A stretch of DNA of 34,497 nt from Acidobacteriota bacterium (GCA_003223025.1 QHXR01000011.1:94053-128549), one strand, 5' to 3'; positions 14,960-23,833 are shown, counted from the stretch's first letter. Translations and numbers: made by a program. Notes: generated from the letters alone by a model not told the origin.

Positions 14960-16126
14960 TTAAACAGCCTGGCCGGCCGCGTATCCGGAAGCCCAGGCCC
15001 ACTGAAAATTATAACCGCCCAGCCATCCCGTAACATCAACAACTTCGCCAATAAAAAACAGTCCGGAAACGTTTGTCGCTTCCATGGTCTGCGATGATAG
15101 CTCGTTGGTCGAGACGCCGCCGATCGTCACTTCGGCCTTGTCGTAGCCTTCGGTGTCGCGAAATCTTACCTTCCAGTTATTCAAACTTTCCGCGACTTGC
15201 TCAAGGTCTGTCTTTCCGATCTGCACGACTGGTTTGTCGGCAATTTGCAGCGGCGAAAACAACCGGGCAGCCTTTTCCGGCATAAATTGACTTAGGAAGT
15301 TCGTCAGCGACTTTCGACTCCGGGCATTCGTATTAAATAATTCATGAGCGTTCGTTCCGGGAAGCAGGTCAATCGAAACGTCGGAGCCTTTTTTCCAATA
15401 GTTGGAAATCTGCAGGATCGCCGGCCCCGATAATCCGCGGTGCGTAAACAGGATATTTTCTCGGAATTCGAGGTCGGACGTGGAAACTGCTGCGTCGATC
15501 GAAAGTCCGGCGAGCTTGCCGGTTTCGCCATTTGTCTCAAACACGAGCGGAACGAGCGCCGGCCGCGTCGGCTCGATCTTCAGACCAAATTCCCGTGCGA
15601 CGCCGTAGCCGAAGTCCGTCGCTCCGACCTTTGGAAAAGAAAGCCCGCCCGTCGCGATGACGACACTTTCGCACTCGACACTGCCCGAGGCTGTTTCGAC
15701 CAGGAAATATTTTTGCTTGTCGATCTTTAGAACCGATTGCCCGGTTCGGATCTCGACTCGCGATCGTTCACATTCCGCGAGGAGAAGATCGACGATCTGA
15801 CGCGAGCTCTCGCGACAAAACAACTGACCGAGCTTCTTCTCGTAAAAATCTATCTTGTGTTTTTTGACGAGGCGAATGAAGTCGTCAGGCGTGTATCGGG
15901 CGAGCGCCGATTTACAGAAATGCGGATTGTTGGAAACGAAGTTCTCGGGCGACGTGAACACGTTCGTGAAATTGCAGCGGCCACCACCTGAGATAATTAT
16001 TTTTCGACCGACTTGTGAGTTCCGTTCGACGACCAATACTTTGCGACCGCGGCGCCCGGCTTCGATCGCACAAAAGAGCCCGGCCGCGCCAGCTCCGATA
16101 ACTACTACATCGAACTTCGTGATCAC
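14960..16126 (-). CDS. HI0933/YhiN-family FAD-dependent oxidoreductase
   Basis: A 388-residue flavoprotein. The N-terminal Rossmann motif VVIGAGAAGLFCA starts at residue 8, and the family-specific GRKIIISGGGRCNFTN follows. The mid-domain has VVIATGGLSFPKVGATDFGYG, and the C-terminus has the second FAD contact GLFFIGEVVDVTGWLGGYNFQWAWASG; all are hallmarks of HI0933-like proteins. The family includes BaiN-type reductases; the substrate in this organism is unknown. The start is GTG and overlaps the stop of the DinB-like gene by four bases (GTGA), so the two are co-translated. Confidence 0.92.
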   Translation of the reverse strand: MITKFDVVVIGAGAAGLFCAIEAGRRGRKVLVVERNSQVGRKIIISGGGRCNFTNVFTSPENFVSNNPHFCKSALARYTPDDFIRLVKKHKIDFYEKKLGQLFCRESSRQIVDLLLAECERSRVEIRTGQSVLKIDKQKYFLVETASGSVECESVVIATGGLSFPKVGATDFGYGVAREFGLKIEPTRPALVPLVFETNGETGKLAGLSIDAAVSTSDLEFRENILFTHRGLSGPAILQISNYWKKGSDVSIDLLPGTNAHELFNTNARSRKSLTNFLSQFMPEKAARLFSPLQIADKPVVQIGKTDLEQVAESLNNWKVRFRDTEGYDKAEVTIGGVSTNELSSQTMEATNVSGLFFIGEVVDVTGWLGGYNFQWAWASGYAAGQAV

Positions 16127-16635
16127 ACGAGATAACGGTCTTTTAGAATTTCGAGATGATGCTCGATGTGTCCGGCCATTATGTAAACGAGAGCACGGAC
16201 CGAAACTTTGACATTGTTCGCCGTACCGACTCGGAGCCAGGCGTCATCAGCCAGGTTCTTAAAAAAGATCATGTTCGCCCGGCGAAGCAAAGAGAATTCG
16301 TCCAGCAGATCCGCGAAGCTGCGATCATTCGAATGCGCGTTCTCGATGTATCCGTCCTGCTCAAAACCCTCGATCGGCGTTTCATCGCCACGCGATATCC
16401 GAAACGTTCGATACGCGAACATCCGCTCACCGTCGATCACGTGTCCGAGCAATTCTTTTATGCTCCATTTTCCGTCGGCATATCGAAACCCGCCCTTGTC
16501 TTCGGGCATCGCGGTGAAGATGTCTTGCAAGCGAGTCGGCTGAGCGCCGAGGACGCCGATGATATCGGAGTCCGCCACGAGCGAAATATATCTTTCGTAG
16601 TACGGATCGTATTCTGAAGTTTCCGGTCGGTTCAT
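16123..16635 (-). CDS. DinB-like (YfiT/DinB superfamily) metal-binding protein
   Basis: A 170-residue four-helix-bundle protein. WSIKELLGHVIDGERMFAYR (57-76) carries the first metal His (65). The C-terminal MAGHIEHHLEIL provides the other two His ligands. DinB-superfamily members often act as thiol-dependent transferases (bacillithiol S-transferase YfiT/BstA relatives), which would fit the BshB1 gene in this window, but this assignment is inference. The ATG at 16635 is preferred to an upstream alternative. It precedes the flavoprotein gene in one operon. Confidence 0.85.
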   Translation of the reverse strand: MNRPETSEYDPYYERYISLVADSDIIGVLGAQPTRLQDIFTAMPEDKGGFRYADGKWSIKELLGHVIDGERMFAYRTFRISRGDETPIEGFEQDGYIENAHSNDRSFADLLDEFSLLRRANMIFFKNLADDAWLRVGTANNVKVSVRALVYIMAGHIEHHLEILKDRYLV

Positions 16636-16697
16636 GACTGGGATTTTAGCAGAACTCCCGCAAGTTCCTCGCAATCATCGAACGCTTTTGATCACGC

Positions 16698-16725
16698 TTG
16701 CATCCAAAGTTTTTTGCCGCATAAT
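16698..16725 (+). promoter_or_regulatory. Probable promoter of the YceI gene
   Basis: TTGCAT (16698-16703) and CATAAT (16720-16725) are spaced by 16 bases, 41 bases before the YceI start codon. Confidence 0.5.
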
Positions 16726-16765
16726 TCAAACAAGACAGATTCCAGATCAGGAGAAAAAGTTTTTG

Positions 16766-17425
16766 ATGAAAAAGATCTCGTTGTTTTTAGCGTTCGCGCT
16801 CGCCGCCGTTTTCATATACGCAGGAGGTGTGTCGAGCGCCTCGAGCAATACATTCCCCGAAACGCTTTCAGGTTTCGACACGAAACAGGTTGGAGAATCC
16901 GGAGTCTACAATTTTGACAAGGCTCACAGTTTTATCGGATTCAAGGTCAAGCACATGGGCCTCGTCGAAGTGCCCGGCTTCTTTCGCGATTTCACCGGCC
17001 AGGTGAATTTCGATGCTACGGATGTTAAGAAGTCTTCCGTTTCATTTAAGGCGATGACGACGAGTGTCGATACCGGCGTTGCCGGCCGTGACAAACATCT
17101 TCGGACCGCTGATTTTTTTGAGGTTGAGAAATATCCGGAGATGACCTTCGCGAGCACCAAGGTCGAGAAAAAGGGAAAGGGTTGGGTCGTGACGGGCGAT
17201 CTCACGATTAAGGGCGTGACGAAATCGGTCGTGATCCCGTTTGAGATCGCAGGCTGGCTGCCGGCTGGTGAGCGTGCGGGAATGAAAATGGGAATCGCGG
17301 GCGAGACTACGATCAATCGGCGCGATTTTGGGATCAATTGGGGAACGAATCTTCCGAGCGGTATTCCTTCAGTTTCTGATCAGGTGAAAGTCGTGCTTCA
17401 GATCGAGGCGGGAAAGGCGAAGTAA
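16766..17425 (+). CDS. YceI-family periplasmic protein
   Basis: A 219-residue exported protein of the YceI lipocalin-like fold, which binds isoprenoid or fatty-acid type ligands. The ATG at 16766, with aggaga upstream, gives a signal peptide of about 25 residues. The YceI domain begins with YNFDKAHSFIGFKVKHM and contains VDTGVAGRDKHLRTADFFEVEKYPEM and VTGDLTIKGVTKSVVIPFE. It ends with NRRDFGINWG, all in family order. It is a single gene, ending just before palindrome B copy 2. Confidence 0.93.
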   Translation: MKKISLFLAFALAAVFIYAGGVSSASSNTFPETLSGFDTKQVGESGVYNFDKAHSFIGFKVKHMGLVEVPGFFRDFTGQVNFDATDVKKSSVSFKAMTTSVDTGVAGRDKHLRTADFFEVEKYPEMTFASTKVEKKGKGWVVTGDLTIKGVTKSVVIPFEIAGWLPAGERAGMKMGIAGETTINRRDFGINWGTNLPSGIPSVSDQVKVVLQIEAGKAK

Positions 17426-17429
17426 AGAG

Positions 17430-17517
17430 GTCAGAACCGAGAGCGGTAGCGACCGGGTAACCCTTCGATATCAGAATAACGCAGGTCAACCCCGTCGCTA
17501 CCGCTACCGGTTCTGAC
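17430..17517. repeat. Palindromic element B, copy 2, overlapping the VanX-like gene end
   Basis: Arms at 17430-17458 and 17489-17517 match the arms in lipB and pair with each other across a 30-base centre. The right arm overlaps the last codons and the TAG stop of the reverse-strand dipeptidase gene; the left arm begins 4 bases after the YceI stop. Confidence 0.9.
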
Positions 17518-18175
17518 TTCCAGCTTCTTCAAATGAAATGTCGTAGATCGCGTATCTTTCCCAGTTCTCGTAATCAAAGTGCCACCACTCGTTTGGATTC
17601 ACCGTGAAGCCCTCGTCTTCCATTAACTTCCGAAGCATCTCGCGATTCGCAGTCTGTTGAGGCGTGCCGCCTTTATAGTCGGGCGATGCTCGCTCAGTGA
17701 ATTCGTCATACCCAGACGGCATGTCCATGAGCTGACCGGTCTTCAGATCGAAAATGCTCAGATCGATTGCGCAGCCTCGATTGTGCTTCGAACCTTTCGC
17801 CGGATTCGCGACGAACTTTCGCTTATCTTCAGGAACTACATCCCAGAAAAGTTTTGTGATCGTCCACGGGCGATAGCCATCGAATATCACGATGCCCAGA
17901 CCTTTTTCCTTTAGCTTCTTGTGCACACGGACGACCGCCTGCGCCGCAGGCTTTTGCAAAAACGCACGAGCTTCAGGATAGACCGGACGGCCGACAAAGT
18001 TATTGTCCGTCGCGTACCGTATGTCGAGTTTTATTGTCGGGTCTAGAGTGATGAGTTCGATCAAATGAGCCTCGCGTTTATTCGATTCTTTTGGCGGCGC
18101 AGTTTGGGAAAAGGCGCTCGAAAAAAGAATAAGGCAAACGACGGGAAGGGCAAATCTCAGAATCCGGATTCTCAT
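17504..18175 (-). CDS. VanX/DdpX-type D-alanyl-D-alanine dipeptidase (peptidase M15D), exported
   Basis: A 223-residue zinc dipeptidase with a signal peptide (about 1-24, ending AFSQ). Zinc ligands are His131 and Asp138 in SKHNRGCAIDLS and His199 in EWWHF, with the catalytic base Glu196. Arg102 in DGYRP matches the substrate-orienting Arg of the family. It should cleave D-Ala-D-Ala in the periplasm, for cell-wall turnover or nutrition. There is no vanH/vanA neighbour, so this is not a glycopeptide-resistance cluster. The final residues GSQNR and the stop codon are contributed by palindrome B. Confidence 0.9.
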   Translation of the reverse strand: MRIRILRFALPVVCLILFSSAFSQTAPPKESNKREAHLIELITLDPTIKLDIRYATDNNFVGRPVYPEARAFLQKPAAQAVVRVHKKLKEKGLGIVIFDGYRPWTITKLFWDVVPEDKRKFVANPAKGSKHNRGCAIDLSIFDLKTGQLMDMPSGYDEFTERASPDYKGGTPQQTANREMLRKLMEDEGFTVNPNEWWHFDYENWERYAIYDISFEEAGSQNR

Positions 18176-18242
18176 TTTAAAGGAAAAACAATCTCAACGA
18201 GGATTGAAAATACGTAGCGGAAACGATATTTTATTAAGCGGG

Positions 18243-18386
18243 ATGCAAGAAGGTCCGACAAAACGAAGATGTCCCGCAAGAACCTGGGTCAAACGCTTTG
18301 GAGCGGCGGGCTTCGTGTTTTTCCTCGTCAAAGGCTTGCTATGGCTTGTCGTGCCGGCCGTGGTCGCCTACTTATCGCTTAACTAA
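18243..18386 (+). CDS. 47-residue single-span membrane peptide
   Basis: A short frame: a basic N-terminus (KRRCPARTWVKRFGAAG) followed by one hydrophobic span (FVFFLVKGLLWLVVPAVVAYL, about 24-44). The positive-inside pattern and the compact WVKRFGAAGFVFFLVKGLLW block look like a genuine conserved membrane microprotein rather than chance. The ATG at 18243 is preferred; a TTG 39 bases upstream is also in frame. The stop overlaps the stop of the convergent gene (CTAA). Confidence 0.55.
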   Translation: MQEGPTKRRCPARTWVKRFGAAGFVFFLVKGLLWLVVPAVVAYLSLN

Positions 18387-19456
18387 GGCTTCGTCTCGAC
18401 TGCCGGTTCCGAATCCTCATCCACCGCGATCACGTCCGTTCCATACTTCTGATAATTCCTAAACCTGATCACGTTCCGATTCTCGAAAAGTCGGTTGCTG
18501 TTAATAGCCTGTACCTTGCCTCGAAAATCCGAGACGATCGGAAGCAGATATTTTTCGCCGGCGATCTCGACCATGTCGTAATCGATCGACTTCGTCACAG
18601 CCTTTACGGCGAATGACGGAGGAATGTCGGTGAGCTGGTATTCGATGCGCAGCACACGTTGGTTTTCACGATCCAGCCAGACGCGACCTTTCTCGCCTGC
18701 CGGAGCCGAATCCACAACTCCACCCTTCTGTCCTTTCAGCCCGACGCCGCCATCCTTATTGTTTTCGATATTGATCGTGTATTCGTAAACAAGCGCACGT
18801 CGTCCGCGCAGCGTGTCGGTGGTCAAAAGGTCAAATCTGGTTTTGCTCTCGGGTTTGAAGATCTTCGCGAGATCTTCGACGAACTCGCCGCCGGACGTCG
18901 CTCCGTCGAGACCGCTGTAGCTATTCGCGGTCGTAGAATCCTGAACCGGCGCGCCGTTCTGCGCCAACAAACGGTACTGCTCACCCTTCTCCGTGCTGTA
19001 GCTGACCGCGATCACGAGCGTGTCGTACGGTTTCCAATTTCCGGTTCCGGCATAAGCCTCGGCGCGCGTGATCAACTGCTTGACCACGAAGTCGGGCATT
19101 TCATCGATCGTCTCTCGAGCGCGATCACGTGCTTTGTCGATGAAGCCAGCCGTCTCGACGACAGTCGGAAGTTTGGATCCTTCCGGGTCCACTCGACGCC
19201 TCTCGGCCTCTTCCAAAGCTCGCTTCAGCTCTTCGTCGTTCGCACCCTTTGATCGGGTGAGCCCGCGGACTCCATCAGTGAGAACGAACGCGATTCCGCG
19301 ACGTCTAAGAGCATCGATGATGTCTGACTTAGATGACGGCTTCGTTTGTAGTCCGTAGAGCATCTTCACGTACTCCGCCTGGGTAAGCGGTTTGTCTTGT
19401 GAAAATACTGCTAGTGAAGTTCCAAGAAGTATCAGGATAAGAACCAATCGTTTCAT
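18383..19456 (-). CDS. Secreted protein of unknown function, acidobacterial type
   Basis: A 357-residue exported protein. The ATG at 19456 gives a signal peptide ending at VFSQ (about residue 20). The N-terminal part (20-75) is a small helical domain with ALRRRGIAFVLTDG. A long region follows with VVKQLITRAEAYAG and TLVIAVSYSTEKGEQYRLLAQNGAP, then GRVWLDRENQRVLRIEYQLTD and YLLPIVSDFRGK. The latter read like an outer-membrane or lipoprotein-carrier type beta fold (compare MucB/LolA-like proteins). I do not recognise a named family. A terminator for the upstream PilZ-like gene separates the two. Confidence 0.75.
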   Translation of the reverse strand: MKRLVLILILLGTSLAVFSQDKPLTQAEYVKMLYGLQTKPSSKSDIIDALRRRGIAFVLTDGVRGLTRSKGANDEELKRALEEAERRRVDPEGSKLPTVVETAGFIDKARDRARETIDEMPDFVVKQLITRAEAYAGTGNWKPYDTLVIAVSYSTEKGEQYRLLAQNGAPVQDSTTANSYSGLDGATSGGEFVEDLAKIFKPESKTRFDLLTTDTLRGRRALVYEYTINIENNKDGGVGLKGQKGGVVDSAPAGEKGRVWLDRENQRVLRIEYQLTDIPPSFAVKAVTKSIDYDMVEIAGEKYLLPIVSDFRGKVQAINSNRLFENRNVIRFRNYQKYGTDVIAVDEDSEPAVETKP

Positions 19457-19506
19457 TCTATTGAAAGATGCCCCGGCATCGGGTTTCGTTGTCATATCAA
19501 ACAAAA

Positions 19507-19533
19507 GCGGGAAGTCTCGAAAGAACTTCCCGC
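19507..19533 (-). terminator. Terminator after the PilZ-like gene
   Basis: The perfect 9-bp stem gcgggaagt/acttcccgc has a 9-base loop. Reading leftward it is followed by TTTTGTTTG, as expected for an intrinsic terminator of the gene ending at 19562. Confidence 0.75.
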
Positions 19534-19561
19534 GTCAGTAAAATAACGAATGAAGACGAAA

Positions 19562-19963
19562 CTAGTTAACCCATTCTTCTTCGTAATTCAGCTGCCAATG
19601 CCTATGCGCCCATTTCTCGGCCGCTTCGATCGCTACATGCTTCCATTTCTTAACATTCTCAGAAATGGTGAGTGCCGCTAAGGGCTTACTGGGATCTCGC
19701 TCGACTCGGATAACCTGTGCCGAAACTTCAATGATCGGTTTATCTTCTTCCAAGATCTTTAGTTTGACCTCGCTTCCGACCGGCGGTAAGAGTTCGAGAT
19801 TCACCAATGTGCTTGTCTCTCCAACGTTTTCGGTAATTCCCTCGACGCTGATACGCTTACCACTTTCCTCATCAACCCAGCTCGCTTTTACCGGCATGTT
19901 CGCAAGAATGCGATGATGCATCGGCGTTTTGTATGATGATGTAGAATAATCTACCTGAGCCAT
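19562..19963 (-). CDS. PilZ-like small protein
   Basis: A 133-residue cytosolic protein. It looks like a single PilZ beta-barrel: an HHRILANMPVKASWVDEESG start, a VGSEVKLKILEED strand, IIEVSAQVIRVERD, and a final helix with Trp-rich KKWKHVAIEAAEKWAHRHWQ. The c-di-GMP motifs are weak: the RxxxR signature is reduced to one Arg, and the D/NxSxxG motif appears as ENVGETS. It may be a PilZ-fold protein that no longer binds c-di-GMP. A strong ggggggatt Shine-Dalgarno precedes the ATG. Confidence 0.6.
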   Translation of the reverse strand: MAQVDYSTSSYKTPMHHRILANMPVKASWVDEESGKRISVEGITENVGETSTLVNLELLPPVGSEVKLKILEEDKPIIEVSAQVIRVERDPSKPLAALTISENVKKWKHVAIEAAEKWAHRHWQLNYEEEWVN

Positions 19964-20567
19964 AATCCCCCCTTTTTCGTAGCTAAAATACGCGTTGCAA
20001 GGCTAATTTATTCAAACTTCCCCTCGAACGCCCGAACAATCTAAACCACTCTTACAAAAAAGTCAAGTTTCCCCGAAACACGCAAATTATTTGTTTTCAA
20101 GCTCTTTTGACCGAACGGGAGTATAGGTCAGAACCTCGGTTTGGACGGTCTTCCAGACTACAAAGAAGACACCTTGATCGGTCGATGTTACCCATATGTT
20201 TCACCTGCCGTCTCGAGGCTATGTATGCGGATGAAATTTATTGTAGTTTTCGATGTACGGGGTGCGATTGAGCGCGTCCTCGTAAGGAACTCAAGTTGCC
20301 TAAAGATGGGTGCCCTATTACCTACAATTTCACATCTCCAGCATGACCCGTTCTACCAGGTCCTAGCGTGAAATTTGTAAGGGTTTACAAACGCAATAGT
20401 TAATTTTATCAAGGCGGGCGATTTCCGGTTTTACCTGATTTGGAATTGCGTGTGGCTCAGGGCCTGCAATCCAAAAAGCGATAGAAATATCCAAAATTCA
20501 ATATATCGGATGGCTCGGGCTAAGCTTTATTAAGATCAAATCACTACTTTTGAGGTCAACGACACAA
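19964..20567. other. Long non-coding region before the Oar-like receptor
   Basis: There is no convincing gene in this 604-bp stretch; the one open frame (TTG start near 20141) has no family resemblance or Shine-Dalgarno. A possible promoter TTTACA-17-TATCAA lies at 20384-20412, 156 bases before the receptor ATG, which would leave a long 5' leader. A weak inverted pair (ggaattgc and gcaatcc, near 20440-20473) falls in that leader. I recognise no riboswitch. Confidence 0.5.
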
Positions 20568-23500
20568 ATGACTAAGAACCTTTCGACAAAAATTTTTGCC
20601 TTGCTCGCACTGAGTTTTATTCTCAGCATCGGTCAAGTATTTGCGCAGTCCACTGTCACGGGCGGTATTAATGGAACCGTCACTGACCCGCAGGGCGGCG
20701 CGGTTCCAAACGCATCCATCGTAGTCACGAATCTTGGAACGAATCAGACGATGTCCGCTACCGCGGATTCGAACGGCTCTTACCGAGTCACCAACCTGCA
20801 GCCGGGAACCTACAAGGTCGAGACGACGGTTACCGGATTCGCTCCGGCAATCGCCGACAACATCATCGTCGAAGTCGGCCGCTCGACTCCGGTCGATATT
20901 CCGCTGACGCTCGGAACCGCGGTCGCCGAGGTCAATGTTACGGCTGAAGCACCGGTGGTCAATACGACGGATAATGCGAACGCGAGCAACTTCGACCAGA
21001 CACAGATCAACGAGCTTCCGATCAACGGACGCCGCTGGTCGAATTTCGCTCTGCTCTCACCGACGGCTGTTCCGGATGGAACGTTCGGTCTGATCAGCTT
21101 CCGCGGAATCTCGGGTCTTCTTAACAACAACACGATCGACGGCGGTGACAACAACCAGGCGTTCTTCTCCGAAGAGCGTGGACGTACACGTATCAACTAC
21201 TCGATCAGTCAGGCTTCGATCCGCGAGTTCCAGGTGAACACGTCGAACTACTCGGCTGAGTACGGCCGTTCGGCCGGCGGCGTGACGAACGCTGTGACGA
21301 AGAGCGGTACGAACAAGTTCCATGGCGAAGCGTTTTACTACAACCGCAACAATCGCAACGGTGCTCGCAACCCGCTTCAGTTCGTCGCTGACATCAACGG
21401 TGTTCAGCGTCCGGTAAAACCGATCGATCTGCGTGAGCAGTTCGGCGGCAACATCGGCGGTCCGATCATCAAAGACAAACTGTTCTTTTTCTTTAACTAC
21501 GATCAGCAGCGACGAAACTTTCCCGGCGTTGCAAGGTTCACTCAGGCGAACTTCCTGACCTCGATCACGGCGGCCCAGAGGGCGGTTCTTACGACGGCTG
21601 GTATCACTGACGCTCACATCAACACCGCCTTGGCTTACCTCGTCAATCAGACGGGCGAAACACCGAGAAGCGGCGACCAGAAGCTCTTCTTCCCGAAGAT
21701 CGACTGGCAGATCAACAGCAAGAACCTCTTTACCGCAAGCTACAATCGGCTGCGTTGGGAATCGATCAACGGTATCCAAACCCAGGCGACCAACACTCGC
21801 GGACGAAGCAACTTCGGTGATGACTTTGTCGAGGTTGATTCGTTCAACGCTCGCCTGCAGTCGACCCTTTCGTCGAATCTCGTAAATGAATTCCGCTTCC
21901 AGTACGGACGCGATTTTGAAGCACAGAGAAGCTCGGCCCCGCTTGACGGCGAACCGTTAACGGCATTGGGCGGAACCCGCTCGCCGAATATCTTCATCAC
22001 GAACGGTCTCGAAATGGGAACTCCGACGTTCCTTGAGCGTGGTGCATTCCCCGACGAGCGTCGCTATCAGTTTGCCGACACCGTGACGTTCACGCACGGA
22101 TCGCACACGTTCAAGTTCGGCGGAGACATCAACAAAGTTACGGACGATATCTCGAACCTTCGCTTTGAGGCGGGTGCTTACTCGTACACGGGTGGTGCTC
22201 CCCTGGCGGACTTCGTCATGGATTTCACCAACTGGAAAAATCCCGGCCTGATCCTTCCGACCAGAGCGTGCCCGGGCTTGGCTGCTCGTAACACGGGACG
22301 TTGCTACAACGGCAACTACCAGCAAGGTATCGGTTCACCCGGAATCAAGTTGGGAACGTGGGACTACAACTTCTTCGTTCAGGATGACTATCGGTTGTCG
22401 CCGCGTGTGACGATCAACATGGGTCTTCGTTACGAAGTCATCAGCATGCCGGATGCGGTACTCGCAAATAACAATACGTCGGGTCCGCTGCCGGCAAGTC
22501 TCGTAATTCCGAATGATCTTAGAACCATCGGCGAAGCAACAGCGACGATGCCGGACGATAAAAATAATTTCGGTCCGCGAATCGGTGTTGCGATCGATCT
22601 TACGGGCGATGGCAAAACCAGCCTTCGCGCAGGATACGGAATCTATTACGGCCGCATCCAGAGCTCGACGATCTACAACGCGTTGGTCAACACCGGCAAT
22701 CCGGGCGGCCAGGGACAGTACGTAGTCGCGCCGACGGTCGTCGTTCCGACTGCGAACAATCCGATTCCGGCGCCGATCTTCCCGAATGTTCTTAACACGT
22801 CGTCGTTGGTTGTCGGCACGACCGCAACCGCGATCCAGTTCTTCGATCGCAATTTCGAAGCACCGCTCATCAATCAGTACGACGTCGTATTCGAACGCGA
22901 AGTATTCCGGAACACTGCAGTATCGGTTTCCTATATCGGAAGCTTGGGACGCAAACTTCCTTCGTTCTTCGATCTGAATAACGAGATCAATCCTGCGACT
23001 CCGACGACGACCTATACGGTTTCGGGCGGACCGTTCGACGGCCAGACATTTACTCTGCCGCTCTATCGCCGCGTACCGGGTGCCGGTGGTCAGGCAATGA
23101 CTCGAATTCAAAGCACAACTAAGTCGCAGTACGACGCACTTGTGTTCCAGATGAACCGACGCTTTACGAATGGCCTTCAGCTTCTCGCGAGCTATACGCT
23201 GGCGAAGTCGACGGACACGGATCAGAACTCGGCGACCTTTACCGAGGCGAACAGTCCGTATGACATCCTGAACGGCAGTTACGATCGCGGACCGAGCAGC
23301 TTCGACACGCGTCACAAAGTCGTGATCGCAGGTGTCTGGGCGCCGACCTTCTACAAGGGAAGCACCCACTCGTTCTATAACTACCTGGTCAACGGTTGGT
23401 CGCTCGCTCCGAACTTCAATTACTATTCGGGTCGTCCGTTCAGCGGAAACGTCGGCGGGACCAGCTTGAACAACACGTTCGGTGACAGCTTCCTGCCGCT

Positions 23501-23780
23501 GGCGGGTCGTAACTCGTTCCGAGTGCCGAGCCTCATCAATCTTGATGTTCGCTTGTCCAAACGGTTCAAGTTTAACGAATCGATGGCTCTCGAGTTCTTG
23601 GCGGAAGCCTTTAATATAGCTAACCGTACTCATGTGTTTGCGGTTAATTCCACGCTGTACAACCGCAGCGGCACGTCAACGGTGCTAACCTACAACGCAC
23701 CGTTCGGACAGGTCACGGGAACGGACAGCACACTGTATCGCGAACGTCAGATCCAGTTCGCAGCACGCTTCCAGTTCTAA
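20568..23780 (+). CDS. Oar-like TonB-dependent outer-membrane receptor
   Basis: A 1070-residue outer-membrane protein. The signal peptide ends at QVFAQ (about residue 27). A carboxypeptidase-regulatory-like domain follows (about 30-110: GTVTDPQGGAVPNASIVVTN, SYRVTNLQPGTYKVE), then a plug with NELPINGRRW and GGVTNAVTKSGTNKFHGEAF. A long 22-strand-type barrel ends in the aromatic terminus IQFAARFQF, suited to BAM-dependent insertion. This architecture (CarboxypepD_reg plus Oar barrel) is greatly expanded in Acidobacteriota and is linked to uptake or surface display of proteins and glycans. The substrate is unknown. It is preceded by a long leader and followed by a terminator, so it is monocistronic. 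Confidence 0.93.
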   Translation: MTKNLSTKIFALLALSFILSIGQVFAQSTVTGGINGTVTDPQGGAVPNASIVVTNLGTNQTMSATADSNGSYRVTNLQPGTYKVETTVTGFAPAIADNIIVEVGRSTPVDIPLTLGTAVAEVNVTAEAPVVNTTDNANASNFDQTQINELPINGRRWSNFALLSPTAVPDGTFGLISFRGISGLLNNNTIDGGDNNQAFFSEERGRTRINYSISQASIREFQVNTSNYSAEYGRSAGGVTNAVTKSGTNKFHGEAFYYNRNNRNGARNPLQFVADINGVQRPVKPIDLREQFGGNIGGPIIKDKLFFFFNYDQQRRNFPGVARFTQANFLTSITAAQRAVLTTAGITDAHINTALAYLVNQTGETPRSGDQKLFFPKIDWQINSKNLFTASYNRLRWESINGIQTQATNTRGRSNFGDDFVEVDSFNARLQSTLSSNLVNEFRFQYGRDFEAQRSSAPLDGEPLTALGGTRSPNIFITNGLEMGTPTFLERGAFPDERRYQFADTVTFTHGSHTFKFGGDINKVTDDISNLRFEAGAYSYTGGAPLADFVMDFTNWKNPGLILPTRACPGLAARNTGRCYNGNYQQGIGSPGIKLGTWDYNFFVQDDYRLSPRVTINMGLRYEVISMPDAVLANNNTSGPLPASLVIPNDLRTIGEATATMPDDKNNFGPRIGVAIDLTGDGKTSLRAGYGIYYGRIQSSTIYNALVNTGNPGGQGQYVVAPTVVVPTANNPIPAPIFPNVLNTSSLVVGTTATAIQFFDRNFEAPLINQYDVVFEREVFRNTAVSVSYIGSLGRKLPSFFDLNNEINPATPTTTYTVSGGPFDGQTFTLPLYRRVPGAGGQAMTRIQSTTKSQYDALVFQMNRRFTNGLQLLASYTLAKSTDTDQNSATFTEANSPYDILNGSYDRGPSSFDTRHKVVIAGVWAPTFYKGSTHSFYNYLVNGWSLAPNFNYYSGRPFSGNVGGTSLNNTFGDSFLPLAGRNSFRVPSLINLDVRLSKRFKFNESMALEFLAEAFNIANRTHVFAVNSTLYNRSGTSTVLTYNAPFGQVTGTDSTLYRERQIQFAARFQF

Positions 23781-23803
23781 GTAATTCTTTATTTAGACTT
23801 TTC

Positions 23804-23833
23804 GGCACGCTTCTTACGAGGCGTGCCTTTTTT
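23804..23833 (+). terminator. Rho-independent terminator after the receptor gene
   Basis: The stem ggcacgcttc/gaggcgtgcc (one imperfect pair) has a ttac loop and is followed by six T. It lies 24 bases after the stop codon. Confidence 0.88.

Noticed and set aside
17504-18175. Glycopeptide-resistance (van) cluster
   Set aside because: Only the VanX-like dipeptidase is present; no ligase, dehydrogenase or two-component genes lie nearby.
20141-20371. A 76-codon forward frame upstream of the receptor
   Set aside because: TTG start, no ribosome-binding site and no family resemblance.
22335-23633. A 432-codon reverse frame opposite the TonB-dependent receptor
   Set aside because: Arg/Val-rich shadow of the receptor gene, with no recognisable domain.
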